From: Actinomycetes bacterium
Lineage (GTDB): Bacteria > Actinomycetota > Acidimicrobiia > Acidimicrobiales > Acidimicrobiaceae
Direction of reading: 5' to 3'
DNA length: 32,586 bases
Assembly (NCBI GenBank): GCA_021784675.1
Contig: JAJYHR010000113.1
Location: 1-32,586 of the forward strand
Part shown: one piece after another, positions 8,552 through 17,612 of the stretch
Position numbering within the stretch: position 1 is the first letter of the stretch
Layout: each line of letters opens with the position of its first letter
Notes under the pieces: model-generated
Databases searched by the model: none
Told to the model about the DNA's origin: nothing
What the model saw: only the letters and a program-made list of their open reading frames with translations
Program-made: the position numbers and the translations under genes

Positions 8552-9152
8552 AGTCGCGGTCATCGACTACGGCATCGGGAACCTTGGCTCGGCCACCAAT
8601 GCCTTCCGGCACCTTGGCATCGAGGCGTACACCGCAACCACGCCGTCGGAACTCGGAGATCCGGAGCTGGTTGTGGTACCGGGCGTAGGCAGCTTTGGCG
8701 CCTGCATCGAGGCGTTTCGGAGCCGGGGTTTCGCGGGCCCGGTGCTGAAGCGCATAGAGGCGGGCAACGCTGTATTGGGCATCTGCGTTGGGATGCAGAT
8801 GCTATTCGAGGGGAGCGAGGAGTCGCCTGGAGTCTCAGGCTTGGGCGTCCTTGCGGGCAAGGTGGCGAGGATGAGCCACCGGCGCCTTCCGGAGATGCAG
8901 TGGAATCAGCTGGAGCTGGCGAAGCACCCGAGCCTCGACCAGCTGCCCAGGCACCCGTGGATGTACTTCGTCCACTCCTACTCGGTGGTCGAATCGGAGT
9001 CAGCAATTGCCTGGGAGGAGTTCAGCGGCCGGTACGTCGCGGCGGTGGCGGACGGAAACTTGATCGGCGTTCAGTTCCACCCAGAGAAGTCTTCGGCAGG
9101 GGGGCTGGCGCTGCTGCGACGGGTAGCTGAGTTGGCGGGAGCGGTGGATTGA
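8544..9152 (+). CDS. hisH: imidazole glycerol phosphate synthase, glutamine amidotransferase subunit
   Basis: AVIDYGIGNLGSATNAF, VPGVGSFGACIEAF, LGICVGMQMLFEGSEE (catalytic Cys), GVQFHPEKSS. GTG start within the hisB end. Confidence 0.95.
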   Translation: MGRVAVIDYGIGNLGSATNAFRHLGIEAYTATTPSELGDPELVVVPGVGSFGACIEAFRSRGFAGPVLKRIEAGNAVLGICVGMQMLFEGSEESPGVSGLGVLAGKVARMSHRRLPEMQWNQLELAKHPSLDQLPRHPWMYFVHSYSVVESESAIAWEEFSGRYVAAVADGNLIGVQFHPEKSSAGGLALLRRVAELAGAVD

Positions 9153-9901
9153 GGTTTTTCCCAGCCATCGATGTGATCGATGGGCGTGCGGTGCGCTTGC
9201 GCCAGGGTGACTATGGCAGAGCGCGGGAGTTCGGAAGCTTTGGAGAGATCCTGGAGGTCTACCTGAAGGCGGGGGTGGAGGGGATCCACATCGTGGATCT
9301 GAGCGGTGCCAGGGAGCCCGCGAACCGGACGAACCGCGAGCTCATCCTCTCGACGCTGGCAGGAGCCGGCCCAGGGCTGCCGCTGGTAGAGCTGGGCGGC
9401 GGCCTGCGGAGCGTCGAGGAGATCGAGGAGGTGCTTCTTGCCGGGGTCGAGCGGGTGGTGCTCGGTACTGGGCTGCTTGCCGGCGATGGTTTTGCAAAGA
9501 GCATCCCCGCAGAGCTGAGGAAGAGGATCGTGGTGTCGCTCGACTTCCGCGAGGTTGACGGGGTTAGGCAGGTAGCCATAGACGCCTGGACCAGGACTCT
9601 TTCAACCACTCTTGGCGAGGCGGTGGAGCGGTTTGCCGGAGCCGGTTTCGACACCTTCCTGGTGACCAACATCGCCAGGGACGGGATGGCAAACGGCCCG
9701 GATCTGGCGGTCTACCGGGATCTGGTTCACTCCTTTCCGGTTAAGGTGATCGCCTCCGGCGGGGTGCGCACGGCTGCCGATCTTGGTGCGCTCTCCGGAA
9801 TCGGGAGCGGCCGCGGAGCTTTGGATGCTGTGGTCGTGGGCACGGCGGTGTTTGAGGGCCGGCTCGGTCTTGAGGAGGGCATTCTCGCTTGCAGAGCGTG
9901 A
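9149..9901 (+). CDS. hisA: phosphoribosyl-formimino-AICAR ribotide isomerase (HisA/PriA family)
   Basis: FFPAIDVIDGRAVRLRQGDY, ELGGGLRSVEEIEEVL, TNIARDGMANGPDL, VIASGGVRTAADL. TTG start in a TTGA overlap. Confidence 0.93.
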   Translation: MRFFPAIDVIDGRAVRLRQGDYGRAREFGSFGEILEVYLKAGVEGIHIVDLSGAREPANRTNRELILSTLAGAGPGLPLVELGGGLRSVEEIEEVLLAGVERVVLGTGLLAGDGFAKSIPAELRKRIVVSLDFREVDGVRQVAIDAWTRTLSTTLGEAVERFAGAGFDTFLVTNIARDGMANGPDLAVYRDLVHSFPVKVIASGGVRTAADLGALSGIGSGRGALDAVVVGTAVFEGRLGLEEGILACRA

Positions 9902-10659
9902 GGGTTATTCCCTGCCTGGATGTGAAGGAGGGGCGGGTAGTAAAGGGCACCTCCTTCGTCGATCTCCGGGATGCGGGGGATCCAGTGGAGCTGGGAGCGC
10001 GTTACGACCGCTTGGGCGCGGACGAGCTGGTCTTCCTTGACATAGCCGCCTCCAACGAAGGACGGCGAACCCTGATCGGCCTGGTGGAGCGGGTGGCCAG
10101 GGAGGTGTTCATCCCCTTTACCGTCGGCGGCGGCGTGGGCGCGGCGGCGGACGTCGGAGAGCTGCTCCACGCCGGTGCCGACAAGGTTTCGGTCAACACG
10201 CAGGCGCTTCACAAGCCATCGCTGATCGAGGAGATCGCGTCGACCTTCGGCTCCCAGTGCTGCGTGGTGGCGATCGACGTCAAGCGCGTGGACGGCGGCT
10301 TCGCGGTCTTTACGCATGGAGGATCCCGCCCCACCGGAGTGGAGCTCGGGCGCTGGCTCGACGAGGTCCAGGACCGCGGCGCGGGGGAGATCCTGATCAC
10401 CTCGATGGACCGGGACGGGACCAAGCGGGGGTACGATGTTGAGCTTCTGGAGATGGTGATGGCGCGCACGGCGGTGCCGATCGTCGCGTCTGGCGGGGTC
10501 GGCGCGGTGGAGCACTTCGTGGAGGCGGCGGCTACCGGAGCGAGCGGCTTGCTGGCCGCCTCCGTCTTCCACTATCAGGAGATCGGCATTGGCGAGGTCA
10601 AGGACCGGCTCCGTGCGGATGGTTATCCGGTACGGCCGGCTGGCCTGGAGGAGAGATGA
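9898..10659 (+). CDS. hisF: imidazole glycerol phosphate synthase, cyclase subunit
   Basis: VRVIPCLDVKEGRVVKGTSFVDL, ELVFLDIAASNEGR, PFTVGGGVG, VVAIDVKR, ITSMDRDGTKRGYD, VASGGVGAVEHF. GTG in a GTGA overlap (alternative TTG 9889). Confidence 0.95.
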   Translation: MRVIPCLDVKEGRVVKGTSFVDLRDAGDPVELGARYDRLGADELVFLDIAASNEGRRTLIGLVERVAREVFIPFTVGGGVGAAADVGELLHAGADKVSVNTQALHKPSLIEEIASTFGSQCCVVAIDVKRVDGGFAVFTHGGSRPTGVELGRWLDEVQDRGAGEILITSMDRDGTKRGYDVELLEMVMARTAVPIVASGGVGAVEHFVEAAATGASGLLAASVFHYQEIGIGEVKDRLRADGYPVRPAGLEER

Positions 10660-10985
10660 GCGGACTGAACTCGAGGAAACAGGCGGTGAACCTGCTGGCT
10701 GACCGCCTGCTGGTCCAGGTTCCGCCGGGGGAGGGGGAACGCACCGCGCGGTCCGGAATCCTGATCCCAGCGACGGCGCAGGTCGGCAAGCGGCTGGTCT
10801 GGACCGAGGTGACCGCAGTAGGGTCGTCGGTCCGCTCCGTCAGGCCGGGCGATTCGGTGCTCTTCTCTCCCGAGGACCGCTTCGAGGTCGAGATACAGGG
10901 GGAGACCTACCTGATCTTGCGCGAGCGCGATATCCACGCGGTCGCCTCCGACGCCATCGATAACGAGACCGGACTTTATCTGTGA
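10656..10985 (+). CDS. GroES/Cpn10-family protein (solo paralog)
   Basis: 109 aa; ADRLLVQVPPGEGERTARSGILIPATAQVGKRLVWTEVTAVGSSVRSVRPGDSVLFSPEDRFEVEIQGETYLILRERDIHAV matches the Cpn10 beta-barrel pattern. ATGA overlap with hisF. Confidence 0.8.
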   Translation: MSGLNSRKQAVNLLADRLLVQVPPGEGERTARSGILIPATAQVGKRLVWTEVTAVGSSVRSVRPGDSVLFSPEDRFEVEIQGETYLILRERDIHAVASDAIDNETGLYL

Positions 10986-11359
10986 GGGGTGAGATGCCGA
11001 ATCCGATCGAGCTCGATACGGCCGTGCTGGAGAAGCTCAACTTTGGCCCCGGCGGCCTGATGCCTGCGGTGGTTGTCGACGAGGGGAGCCGGGTGCTGAT
11101 GGTGGCTTACGTCGACGCGGAGGCTATCCGCCGGATGGGCGAGAGCGGGCGTACCTGGTTCTACTCGCGCTCGCGGCGGGAGTACTGGGCGAAGGGCGAC
11201 ACCTCCGGAAACACGCAGGATGTTCTCCAGATCCTCACCGACTGCGACTTCGACACACTGTTGATCAGGGTGCGGCAGCACGGCGCAGGCGCCTGCCATA
11301 CCGGTAGCTACAGCTGCTTTACCAACTCGGTCTCGGTGGGAGCAGCGGATGGAGCGTAG
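10982..11359 (+). CDS. hisI: phosphoribosyl-AMP cyclohydrolase
   Basis: VLMVAYVDAEAIRRM, TWFYSRSRREYWAKGDTSGNTQDV, DCDFDTLLIRVRQHGAGACHTG. GTG (10982) or ATG (10994) start. Confidence 0.95.
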   Translation: MRGEMPNPIELDTAVLEKLNFGPGGLMPAVVVDEGSRVLMVAYVDAEAIRRMGESGRTWFYSRSRREYWAKGDTSGNTQDVLQILTDCDFDTLLIRVRQHGAGACHTGSYSCFTNSVSVGAADGA

Positions 11360-12806
11360 AGCCGGGGAGCTGCGAGTCGTTACCAGGAGGCTGCTTGCCG
11401 ACGGACTCACCCCGGTAGCCGCCTTCTCCGCCCTGGTTGGAGAGGCTTCTCGGGGTTTCATCTTCGAGTCGGTCGATCAGCAGGGAAGCTGGTCCCGCTT
11501 CTCTATCGTTGGCAGGAACCCGCTCGCCCGGATCGCGCTTTCCGGTAGGGAGATCGCCATCGACGGCTGGGTCCCTCTCCTGCCGGAGCCTGGGGAGGGT
11601 CTCTTCGCTTACCTGGAGAGGATGGTGCCGGCGCTCGGTACAGTTAATCTTGGGGAGTTGCCGTTTGCCTCCGGACTGGTCGGCTATGTGGGTTACGACA
11701 CAGTGCGGGAGATCGAGCCTTCGGTCCCGTTGACCGTCGTCGACGACACCGGCTTCCCCGATGCCGTCCTCTACCTCGCTGGCGAGGTGGTGGTCTTCGA
11801 CCACTGGACCCAGTCGGTGACTCTGATCGTGTCGCGCTTGGGCCCGGGTGCGGATAGGGAGGCGGAGGAGCGGTTGGATTCCCTTGCCGGCGCGCTCGCG
11901 GCTCCGGAGCGGCTGGGCTGCTCGGCGTGGCCGGAGCTTGCTGGGGGCGAGGAGGTGGACCTTCTGGGGACCGAGTTCATCCCCGGCTACCGGGAGCGCG
12001 TGGTCACTGGGAAGTCGCACATCATGGAGGGTGACATCTTCCAAGTGGTCCTGGGGCACCGCTTCGACTTTCCGTTGCAAGCGGCGAGGCTGGACGTGTA
12101 CCGGGCACTCCGGATCACCAACCCCTCTCCCTACATGTACCTGATCCAGGATGACGCGGTCTCGGTGATCGGGAGCTCTCCGGAGGCGTTGGTGACCGTT
12201 GCCGGCAGCAGGGTGATGACCCGCCCGATCGCTGGGACCTCGCCTCGGGGCCACGACCTGCTGGAGGACGAGGAGATCAGCGCTCGCCTTCTCGAGGACC
12301 CGAAGGAGCTCGCCGAGCACGTGATGCTGGTCGATCTGGCCCGTAACGACCTGGGGAAGGTCTCCAGCTTCGGCAGCTGCGAGGTGGTGGAGCGGATGGT
12401 TCCCGAGCGTTTTGCCAGGGTGATCCACTTGACTTCGACGGTGGTCGGGGACCTGCGGGAGGGGGTCAGCTTAATCGAGGTGCTTCGCGCTACGCTACCG
12501 GCCGGAACGCTGTCAGGCGCGCCGAAGGTGCGGGCGATGCAGATCATTGACGAGCTCGAGGAGACCAAGCGCTCTGTCTATGGAGGCGTAGTCGGTTATA
12601 TCGGCGCGAACGGCTCCATGGATTTCGCCATCGCCATCAGGACCATCGTTGTCGGCAACGACGGCATGGCGCACCTGCAGGTGGGAGCCGGTATCGTCGC
12701 TGACTCCGATCCGGAGTCCGAAGCCAGGGAGTGTGTGGCCAAGGCATCCGCCGTAGCCCGCGCGGTCATCGTCGCACGCTCGCTGCGGCAAGGCCAGCTC
12801 CGGTAG
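11349..12806 (+). CDS. trpE: anthranilate synthase component I
   Basis: 485 aa; GTSPRGHDLLEDEEISARLLEDPKELAEHVMLVDLARNDLGKV, PAGTLSGAPKVRAMQIIDELE, YGGVVGYIGANGSMDFAIAIRTI. Confidence 0.95.
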   Translation: MERRAGELRVVTRRLLADGLTPVAAFSALVGEASRGFIFESVDQQGSWSRFSIVGRNPLARIALSGREIAIDGWVPLLPEPGEGLFAYLERMVPALGTVNLGELPFASGLVGYVGYDTVREIEPSVPLTVVDDTGFPDAVLYLAGEVVVFDHWTQSVTLIVSRLGPGADREAEERLDSLAGALAAPERLGCSAWPELAGGEEVDLLGTEFIPGYRERVVTGKSHIMEGDIFQVVLGHRFDFPLQAARLDVYRALRITNPSPYMYLIQDDAVSVIGSSPEALVTVAGSRVMTRPIAGTSPRGHDLLEDEEISARLLEDPKELAEHVMLVDLARNDLGKVSSFGSCEVVERMVPERFARVIHLTSTVVGDLREGVSLIEVLRATLPAGTLSGAPKVRAMQIIDELEETKRSVYGGVVGYIGANGSMDFAIAIRTIVVGNDGMAHLQVGAGIVADSDPESEARECVAKASAVARAVIVARSLRQGQLR

Positions 12807-13575
12807 CAAATTCGAAGTACGGCTCGCTGGCGAATCTCCGCTTGATCCGGAGCGCCGCCACCGAGAAGCCGGGGCCGGCGGCGAGCGCGGTCACGGTTCC
12901 CGCCTCCTCGCCGCGGCACAGGAGGGGTTCCGGGCCAAGCGCGACCGATGGTGCGTCCGCAATCGGCTTGAGATCGGCGATTCGAAGCACCTCCGGCGGT
13001 GGCGCCCCCCGGGAGTCGGTCCGGTTGATCAGCTCCTGGCCGACGTAGCAGCCCTTGGTGAAGCTGACAGCCGCCGGAACCAGGCCGGGGACGGCGTGGG
13101 ACAGGAGCCCGGGGCCGGCGTCGCTGGGAAGGTAGAATGCCCCCCTTTCGAGCCGGGCGTAGGTGAAACGTTCCAGGTTTACAGCCTCGGCGGCGGGCGC
13201 CATTCCCGGACCCAGCGGCCACCAGGGAGAGGGATCGGAGGCAGGGTCGGGTGCGCTCACCTCCCATTCGACGGAAAACTCCACCGAGACTCGCAGCTTG
13301 AAGCGCTTGAGCCGGTCGAGCGCCTGCTCCAGATGCGGGGTGGGCAGGAGGGCACGCCAGGAGCCCGGGCCGGCGTGGATCAAGTAGAGCGTGGTAAGGA
13401 GTTTGCCCTCCACGGTAGGGAGGATGGAGAGGCTGCCGGACCCTTCGGGGATCCGCGAGAGATCCTGGGTGACCTGACCCTGGAGGTAACGGGTGGCATC
13501 GGCCCCGGAGATCCGCACAGCGGCGAAGGGTACGGTGCCTAGGGGCTCGGAAACGGATAGCGGCTGGAGCTCCAT
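12766..13575 (-). CDS. ygfZ: YgfZ/GcvT-like folate-binding protein
   Basis: 269 aa; YgfZ signature KGCYVGQELINRTDSRG; YLQGQVTQDLS. Overlaps the trpE 3' end convergently by 41 bp. Confidence 0.88.
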   Translation of the reverse strand: MELQPLSVSEPLGTVPFAAVRISGADATRYLQGQVTQDLSRIPEGSGSLSILPTVEGKLLTTLYLIHAGPGSWRALLPTPHLEQALDRLKRFKLRVSVEFSVEWEVSAPDPASDPSPWWPLGPGMAPAAEAVNLERFTYARLERGAFYLPSDAGPGLLSHAVPGLVPAAVSFTKGCYVGQELINRTDSRGAPPPEVLRIADLKPIADAPSVALGPEPLLCRGEEAGTVTALAAGPGFSVAALRIKRRFASEPYFEFATGAGLAAASVRR

Positions 13576-13619
13576 CCCATCAGCTTAGCTGGGCGACGAG
13601 TCCCGGCTTGGTGACCGGG

Positions 13620-14981
13620 CTAGCCGTGGGCTGGCTCCCGAATCTTAAGGAAGAATGCGGTCCCGGAACCGGAGGCGAACGGGGAGATGTATCCCAGCTC
13701 CATCTCCAGGATGGATGCGAGCCTGGCCACGATGAGCAGCCCGAGCCCGGAGCCGATCTCCAGGCCATGGCCCGGCGTCGGGGTCACCTGCTGGTTGAAG
13801 ATGGCGCCGCGGATGTGCTCTGGAATTCCGGGGCCATCGTCGGCCACGGTGATGGTAGTGGTCTCATGGTCGAGCCGGGCCTCGATCATGACCTTGGAGT
13901 TTGCGTACTTGATGGCGTTGTCGACCAGGTTGCCGAGGAGTTGGAGGAGTCGTTCGGGGTCGGTGCTTGCCCAGAGGGCGGCATCGGGCAGGCCGAGTTG
14001 GATGGTGAGGCCGTTGGCGGTGGCCCGGGGGGTCACGCTCTGGGACAGGTGAGCAAGGAGGGATGCCAGGTCTACCGGCTGGCGGGTGGCCGAGTAGTGG
14101 CTGGCGCTGAGGCGCGCAAGCGAGATCAGATCGTTGATCAGGTGCTCGATCCGGCCGGACTCCCGAATGATGGTGCCCGCGGCGGCGGCCGGGTCTTCAA
14201 CCGCCTCGTCGATGATCGCTTCCGCGAAGCCGCGTATCGAGGTGAGCGGCGTCTTCAGGTCGTGGGAGATCGCGAGTAGAAAGGTGGCTTGGCTGCTGCT
14301 CGCGGCTTTGAGCGAGGAGATCATCCTTTCTAGCGCTCCCGCCAGGTTACCAAGGTCGCGCTCGCGCATCGAGGTGCGATCGAGGGGGGTCTCGAGGTCG
14401 CCGTCGGCGATCCGGTCGGCGGCCGCGACCAGTTTGAGGAGCGATCGGGAGATGCGCCGGGTGTAGCGATCGGCGATAAAGATGGCGATGCCGGCGGAGA
14501 CGATTGCAACCAGGGCCACGAAGAGGGCGGGGAGCAGCATCGACGGCAGCGGCCGGGTTAGAACCAGCGCGAAGGTGTGTTTTCCGCCGTTAAGGGTCCT
14601 TTGGAAGGGGAAGGCGATGAAGGCCATGTTTCCCCGGGTGGCGAGGAGGTAGTGGCCGCGGAGCAGGGAGGAGGCTGCGAGGTCGGACGGGACTAGCGGG
14701 CGGGGCAGGGTGCCGGTGATCTTGCCGGTACTGGAGATCTGGATCAGGTGGTCGCGGGTGAATCCTCGCGGGCTGGCGAGCCGCTCGAGCCGTGCCGGCT
14801 TTGCGCGCTCGATTCCGGAGGCGGCGTTCTCTGCGATCTTGAGCAGGTATTGCTGGGTCTGGTGGTCGGCCACCGTCCGGGAGATGAAGATGGTTCCGAG
14901 CCCCGAGGCGACCACCGCCATCAGGGCGGTTGCCACGATCCCGGCCCGGAAGGTCGACCGGATCGTGCGCTGTTTACTCAA
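13620..14981 (-). CDS. sensor histidine kinase (HAMP/HisKA/HATPase)
   Basis: 453 aa; two N-terminal TM segments flanking an extracytoplasmic domain, ISHDLKTPLTSIRGF H-box, NAIKYAN N-box, DDGPGIPEHIRGAIF, GSGLGLLI. TTG start. Confidence 0.9.
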   Translation of the reverse strand: MSKQRTIRSTFRAGIVATALMAVVASGLGTIFISRTVADHQTQQYLLKIAENAASGIERAKPARLERLASPRGFTRDHLIQISSTGKITGTLPRPLVPSDLAASSLLRGHYLLATRGNMAFIAFPFQRTLNGGKHTFALVLTRPLPSMLLPALFVALVAIVSAGIAIFIADRYTRRISRSLLKLVAAADRIADGDLETPLDRTSMRERDLGNLAGALERMISSLKAASSSQATFLLAISHDLKTPLTSIRGFAEAIIDEAVEDPAAAAGTIIRESGRIEHLINDLISLARLSASHYSATRQPVDLASLLAHLSQSVTPRATANGLTIQLGLPDAALWASTDPERLLQLLGNLVDNAIKYANSKVMIEARLDHETTTITVADDGPGIPEHIRGAIFNQQVTPTPGHGLEIGSGLGLLIVARLASILEMELGYISPFASGSGTAFFLKIREPAHG

Positions 14982-15648
14982 GCCGGTATCCTACCCCCCA
15001 GACGGTCGCGATCGGGAGGGCGTCGCCGAGCTTTCGTCGCAGCTGCCTGATGTGGACGTCCACGGTCCGGTCGTCCCCGTACCACTCCGGACCCCAAACA
15101 CCGTCGAGCAGCTGCCGCCGGGAGAGGGCGACCCCCCGGTTGCGGATGAGAAACCCGAGAAGATCGAACTCCCGGTTGGTGAGCGGCATCTCCTCGCCGT
15201 CGAGGAGAACCTGGTGCTTGGTCCGGTTCCAGGTGATCCGGTCGAGGGTCATCACTGGGGACTGCTCCGGGGATGCGGGTCCGGCCCGCCGGAGGATGGC
15301 GTGAAGCCGCGCAACCAGCTCCCGGGGGGAGAACGGCTTGGTGACGTAGTCGTCGGCGCCGATCTCGAGCCCGAAGACCCGGTCGAACTCCTGATCGCGA
15401 GCGGAGAGCATCACGATCGGGATCTGTGACCGGGTGCGCAGGATTCGGCAGACTTCAAGGCCGTCGATGCTGCCGGGCAGGTTGAGGTCGAGGATCACCG
15501 CGTCCAGCTGGACCTGGTCGGCGAGTTGCAGCGCGACCTCCCCGGTCGGCGCGAGGTGGACGGTTGCGTACTCCCGCTCGAGGTACGCCTCCAGAAGGCG
15601 AGCGATCGACGGATCATCTTCGACGATGAGAATCGATATCCGGCTCAC
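14974..15648 (-). CDS. OmpR/PhoB-family response regulator
   Basis: ILIVEDDPSIARLL, DAVILDLNLPG phosphoacceptor, YVTKPF, C-terminal winged helix (LTNREFDLLGFLIRNRG...RTVDVHIRQLRRKLGD...VWGVGYRLE). GTG 15648 (TTG 15657 also possible). Confidence 0.92.
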   Translation of the reverse strand: MSRISILIVEDDPSIARLLEAYLEREYATVHLAPTGEVALQLADQVQLDAVILDLNLPGSIDGLEVCRILRTRSQIPIVMLSARDQEFDRVFGLEIGADDYVTKPFSPRELVARLHAILRRAGPASPEQSPVMTLDRITWNRTKHQVLLDGEEMPLTNREFDLLGFLIRNRGVALSRRQLLDGVWGPEWYGDDRTVDVHIRQLRRKLGDALPIATVWGVGYRLE

Positions 15649-15695
15649 GCCAGCCAATGCTACCAGGCAACGAGGGGAGGCTGCCGGAGCGGTTC

Positions 15696-17465
15696 CTACC
15701 TGGCTTCAGCCTCGTCGAGCCCGTAGCTGGGGTCAACGGAGTCGTCCGGCTCGATATCGGCCGCGGTGTGCACCCCGCCGTGAAGGGCGGAGACGCCGGC
15801 GGCTACGATGCAGGCGATGGCGGCAAATAGGAAGGCCTCGAAGAGGCCTTGCCCGACGGAGTGGGCGATCAGGTGAGGGAAAAACGACCCCCCCACCAGG
15901 AAGGAGGCGTTAGCCGCTGGAAGGTGGGCTAGCAGGCCCGGGCTCAGGATCTTCGAGATCGGGTCGTAGCCGAGGAAGGCGGCAAAGAGGACGGCGACCG
16001 GTGGCAACGAAGAGACCGCGCCGGCGGCAACTCCAGGGACGTGCTGGTTGATCAGGCCCCGGTAGAGGGCGTGTGAAAGCTGTGCCTGCATGCCGCTTAT
16101 CATCAGGCTGAAAAAGATCCCGATCGACAGCACCATGGCCGCGTTCTGGAAGGTGGCGAGCATCCCCGAACCAACCCCGCGTCCGTTGACTGGGAGCGCG
16201 TTCATGACCGCAGCCCGGTTTGGGGAGGCGAAGAGGCCCATTCCCAAGCCGTTAAGGAGGAGAAGCACCGCGAAGTAGGGGTAGCTGAAGTTCACTGGAA
16301 GGGCCATCAGCAGCAGGAAGGAGGCGGCGCTTACAAGCATCCCGCCGGTGGTGAAGAGGCGCGGCCCGAACCGATCGGAGAGGTAGCCGGAGGCTGGAGC
16401 GGAGAGCAGGAAGCCGACGGTAAGCGGGACCAGGTAGATAGCGGCCCAGAGCGGTGTTGAAGCGTAGCTGTAGCCGTGGAGCGGGAGCCAGATGCCCTGG
16501 AGCCAGATGATCAGGATGAACATGATCCCGCCGCGGCCAAGCGAGGCGAGCAGGTTGGCCAGGTTCCCGGCGGTAAAGGCTTGGATCTCGAACAGGCGCA
16601 CGTTCATCATCGGGTGGCTGGAGTGGAGCTCGATGAAGATGAAAGCGACCAGTACGGCGACGCCGCCGCCGATGGCGGCGATCACCCAAGGGTTGGTCCA
16701 TCCCATCGAGGAGCCGCCGTAGGGCTGGATGCCGTAGGTTATCCCCACCAGGACGGAGATCAGGCCCACGGCAAAGGTGGTGTTCCCTAGCCAGTCGATC
16801 TTTGCCTTGACCCGGGTGCCGAGATCGTGGAGCACGGCAAACGCCCAGACGGAACCGATGATGCCGATGGGGACAGAGACCAGGAAGATCGCGCGCCAGG
16901 AGACGGGAGCCAGTATGCCCCCGAGGATGAGCCCGATGAAGGTGCCGGCGATGGCGGCAACGTTGTTGATCCCGAGCGCGAGGCCGCGCTGGTGCTTCGG
17001 GAATGAGTCGGTGAGTAGCGCCGGCGAGTTTGCGAAAAGCAGGGCACCTCCCACGCCCTGTCCGAGGCGCATGATGATGATCCAGATCGCTCCGGCAGCA
17101 CCGGTGAAGTAGGTGAGCGAGAGCATGATCGAAAACACGGAGAAGATGGCAAAACCCATGTTGTACATGCGTGCCCGGCCGTACATGTCGCCGAGCCGCC
17201 CGAAGCTGACCACCATCACCGCGGTGACGACGAGGTACCCCATTAGCACCCAGAGGAAGTACGAGGTGTTCTGCGGTGCCAGCGGGTCGAGCTTGATGCC
17301 GTTGAAGATCTCGGGAAGGGCGATGAGAACTATCGAGGAGTTGATGGTCGCCATCAGCACGCCAAGAGTGGTGTTGGAGAGGACAATCCACTTGTAGTGC
17401 GGGTGCTTGCTGATGGAGAGGGTGCGGCTCCGTATCGATTCCCGCTGCTTCTGGCTCTCCAACAT
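15696..17465 (-). CDS. MFS drug-efflux-type transporter (DHA2-like)
   Basis: 589 aa; multiple TM segments; ATINSSIVLIALPEI, GRLGDMYGRARMY (MFS motif A), RLGQGVGGALLFANSPALLTDSFPKHQRGLALG. Confidence 0.9.
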   Translation of the reverse strand: MLESQKQRESIRSRTLSISKHPHYKWIVLSNTTLGVLMATINSSIVLIALPEIFNGIKLDPLAPQNTSYFLWVLMGYLVVTAVMVVSFGRLGDMYGRARMYNMGFAIFSVFSIMLSLTYFTGAAGAIWIIIMRLGQGVGGALLFANSPALLTDSFPKHQRGLALGINNVAAIAGTFIGLILGGILAPVSWRAIFLVSVPIGIIGSVWAFAVLHDLGTRVKAKIDWLGNTTFAVGLISVLVGITYGIQPYGGSSMGWTNPWVIAAIGGGVAVLVAFIFIELHSSHPMMNVRLFEIQAFTAGNLANLLASLGRGGIMFILIIWLQGIWLPLHGYSYASTPLWAAIYLVPLTVGFLLSAPASGYLSDRFGPRLFTTGGMLVSAASFLLLMALPVNFSYPYFAVLLLLNGLGMGLFASPNRAAVMNALPVNGRGVGSGMLATFQNAAMVLSIGIFFSLMISGMQAQLSHALYRGLINQHVPGVAAGAVSSLPPVAVLFAAFLGYDPISKILSPGLLAHLPAANASFLVGGSFFPHLIAHSVGQGLFEAFLFAAIACIVAAGVSALHGGVHTAADIEPDDSVDPSYGLDEAEAR

Positions 17466-17522
17466 CGCTACCTACTCCAAGCACACGCCCCGCACCGGCG
17501 CGTCGTCACGCTTACCATCATC

Positions 17523-17564
17523 CCGCTACATTGTTGGTGGATACAACTAAATCAAGTCTAGCGG
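17523..17564 (+). promoter_or_regulatory. inverted repeat CCGCTA...TAGCGG in the MFS/trpC divergent region
   Basis: Arms 17523-17528 / 17559-17564, enclosing a smaller GTTG...CAAC repeat; immediately 5' of the AAGGAGGGGAGG SD. Confidence 0.35.
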
Positions 17565-17579
17565 TTCAAGGAGGGGAGG

Positions 17580-17612
17580 ATGCCGGAGGGCGCAGGTACG
17601 CTTGTCTGGTAG
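17580..17612 (+). CDS. candidate trpC leader peptide MPEGAGTLVW*
   Basis: ATG CCG GAG GGC GCA GGT ACG CTT GTC TGG TAG; AAGGAGG (17568-17574) with 5-nt spacing; stop TAG (17610-17612) shares its G with the trpC GTG start. Confidence 0.45.
   Translation: MPEGAGTLVW

Noticed and set aside
16252-17484. 410-aa minus-strand ORF overlapping the MFS gene
   Set aside because: Same-strand alternate frame of a clear MFS transporter; His/Arg/Pro-rich with no TM pattern.
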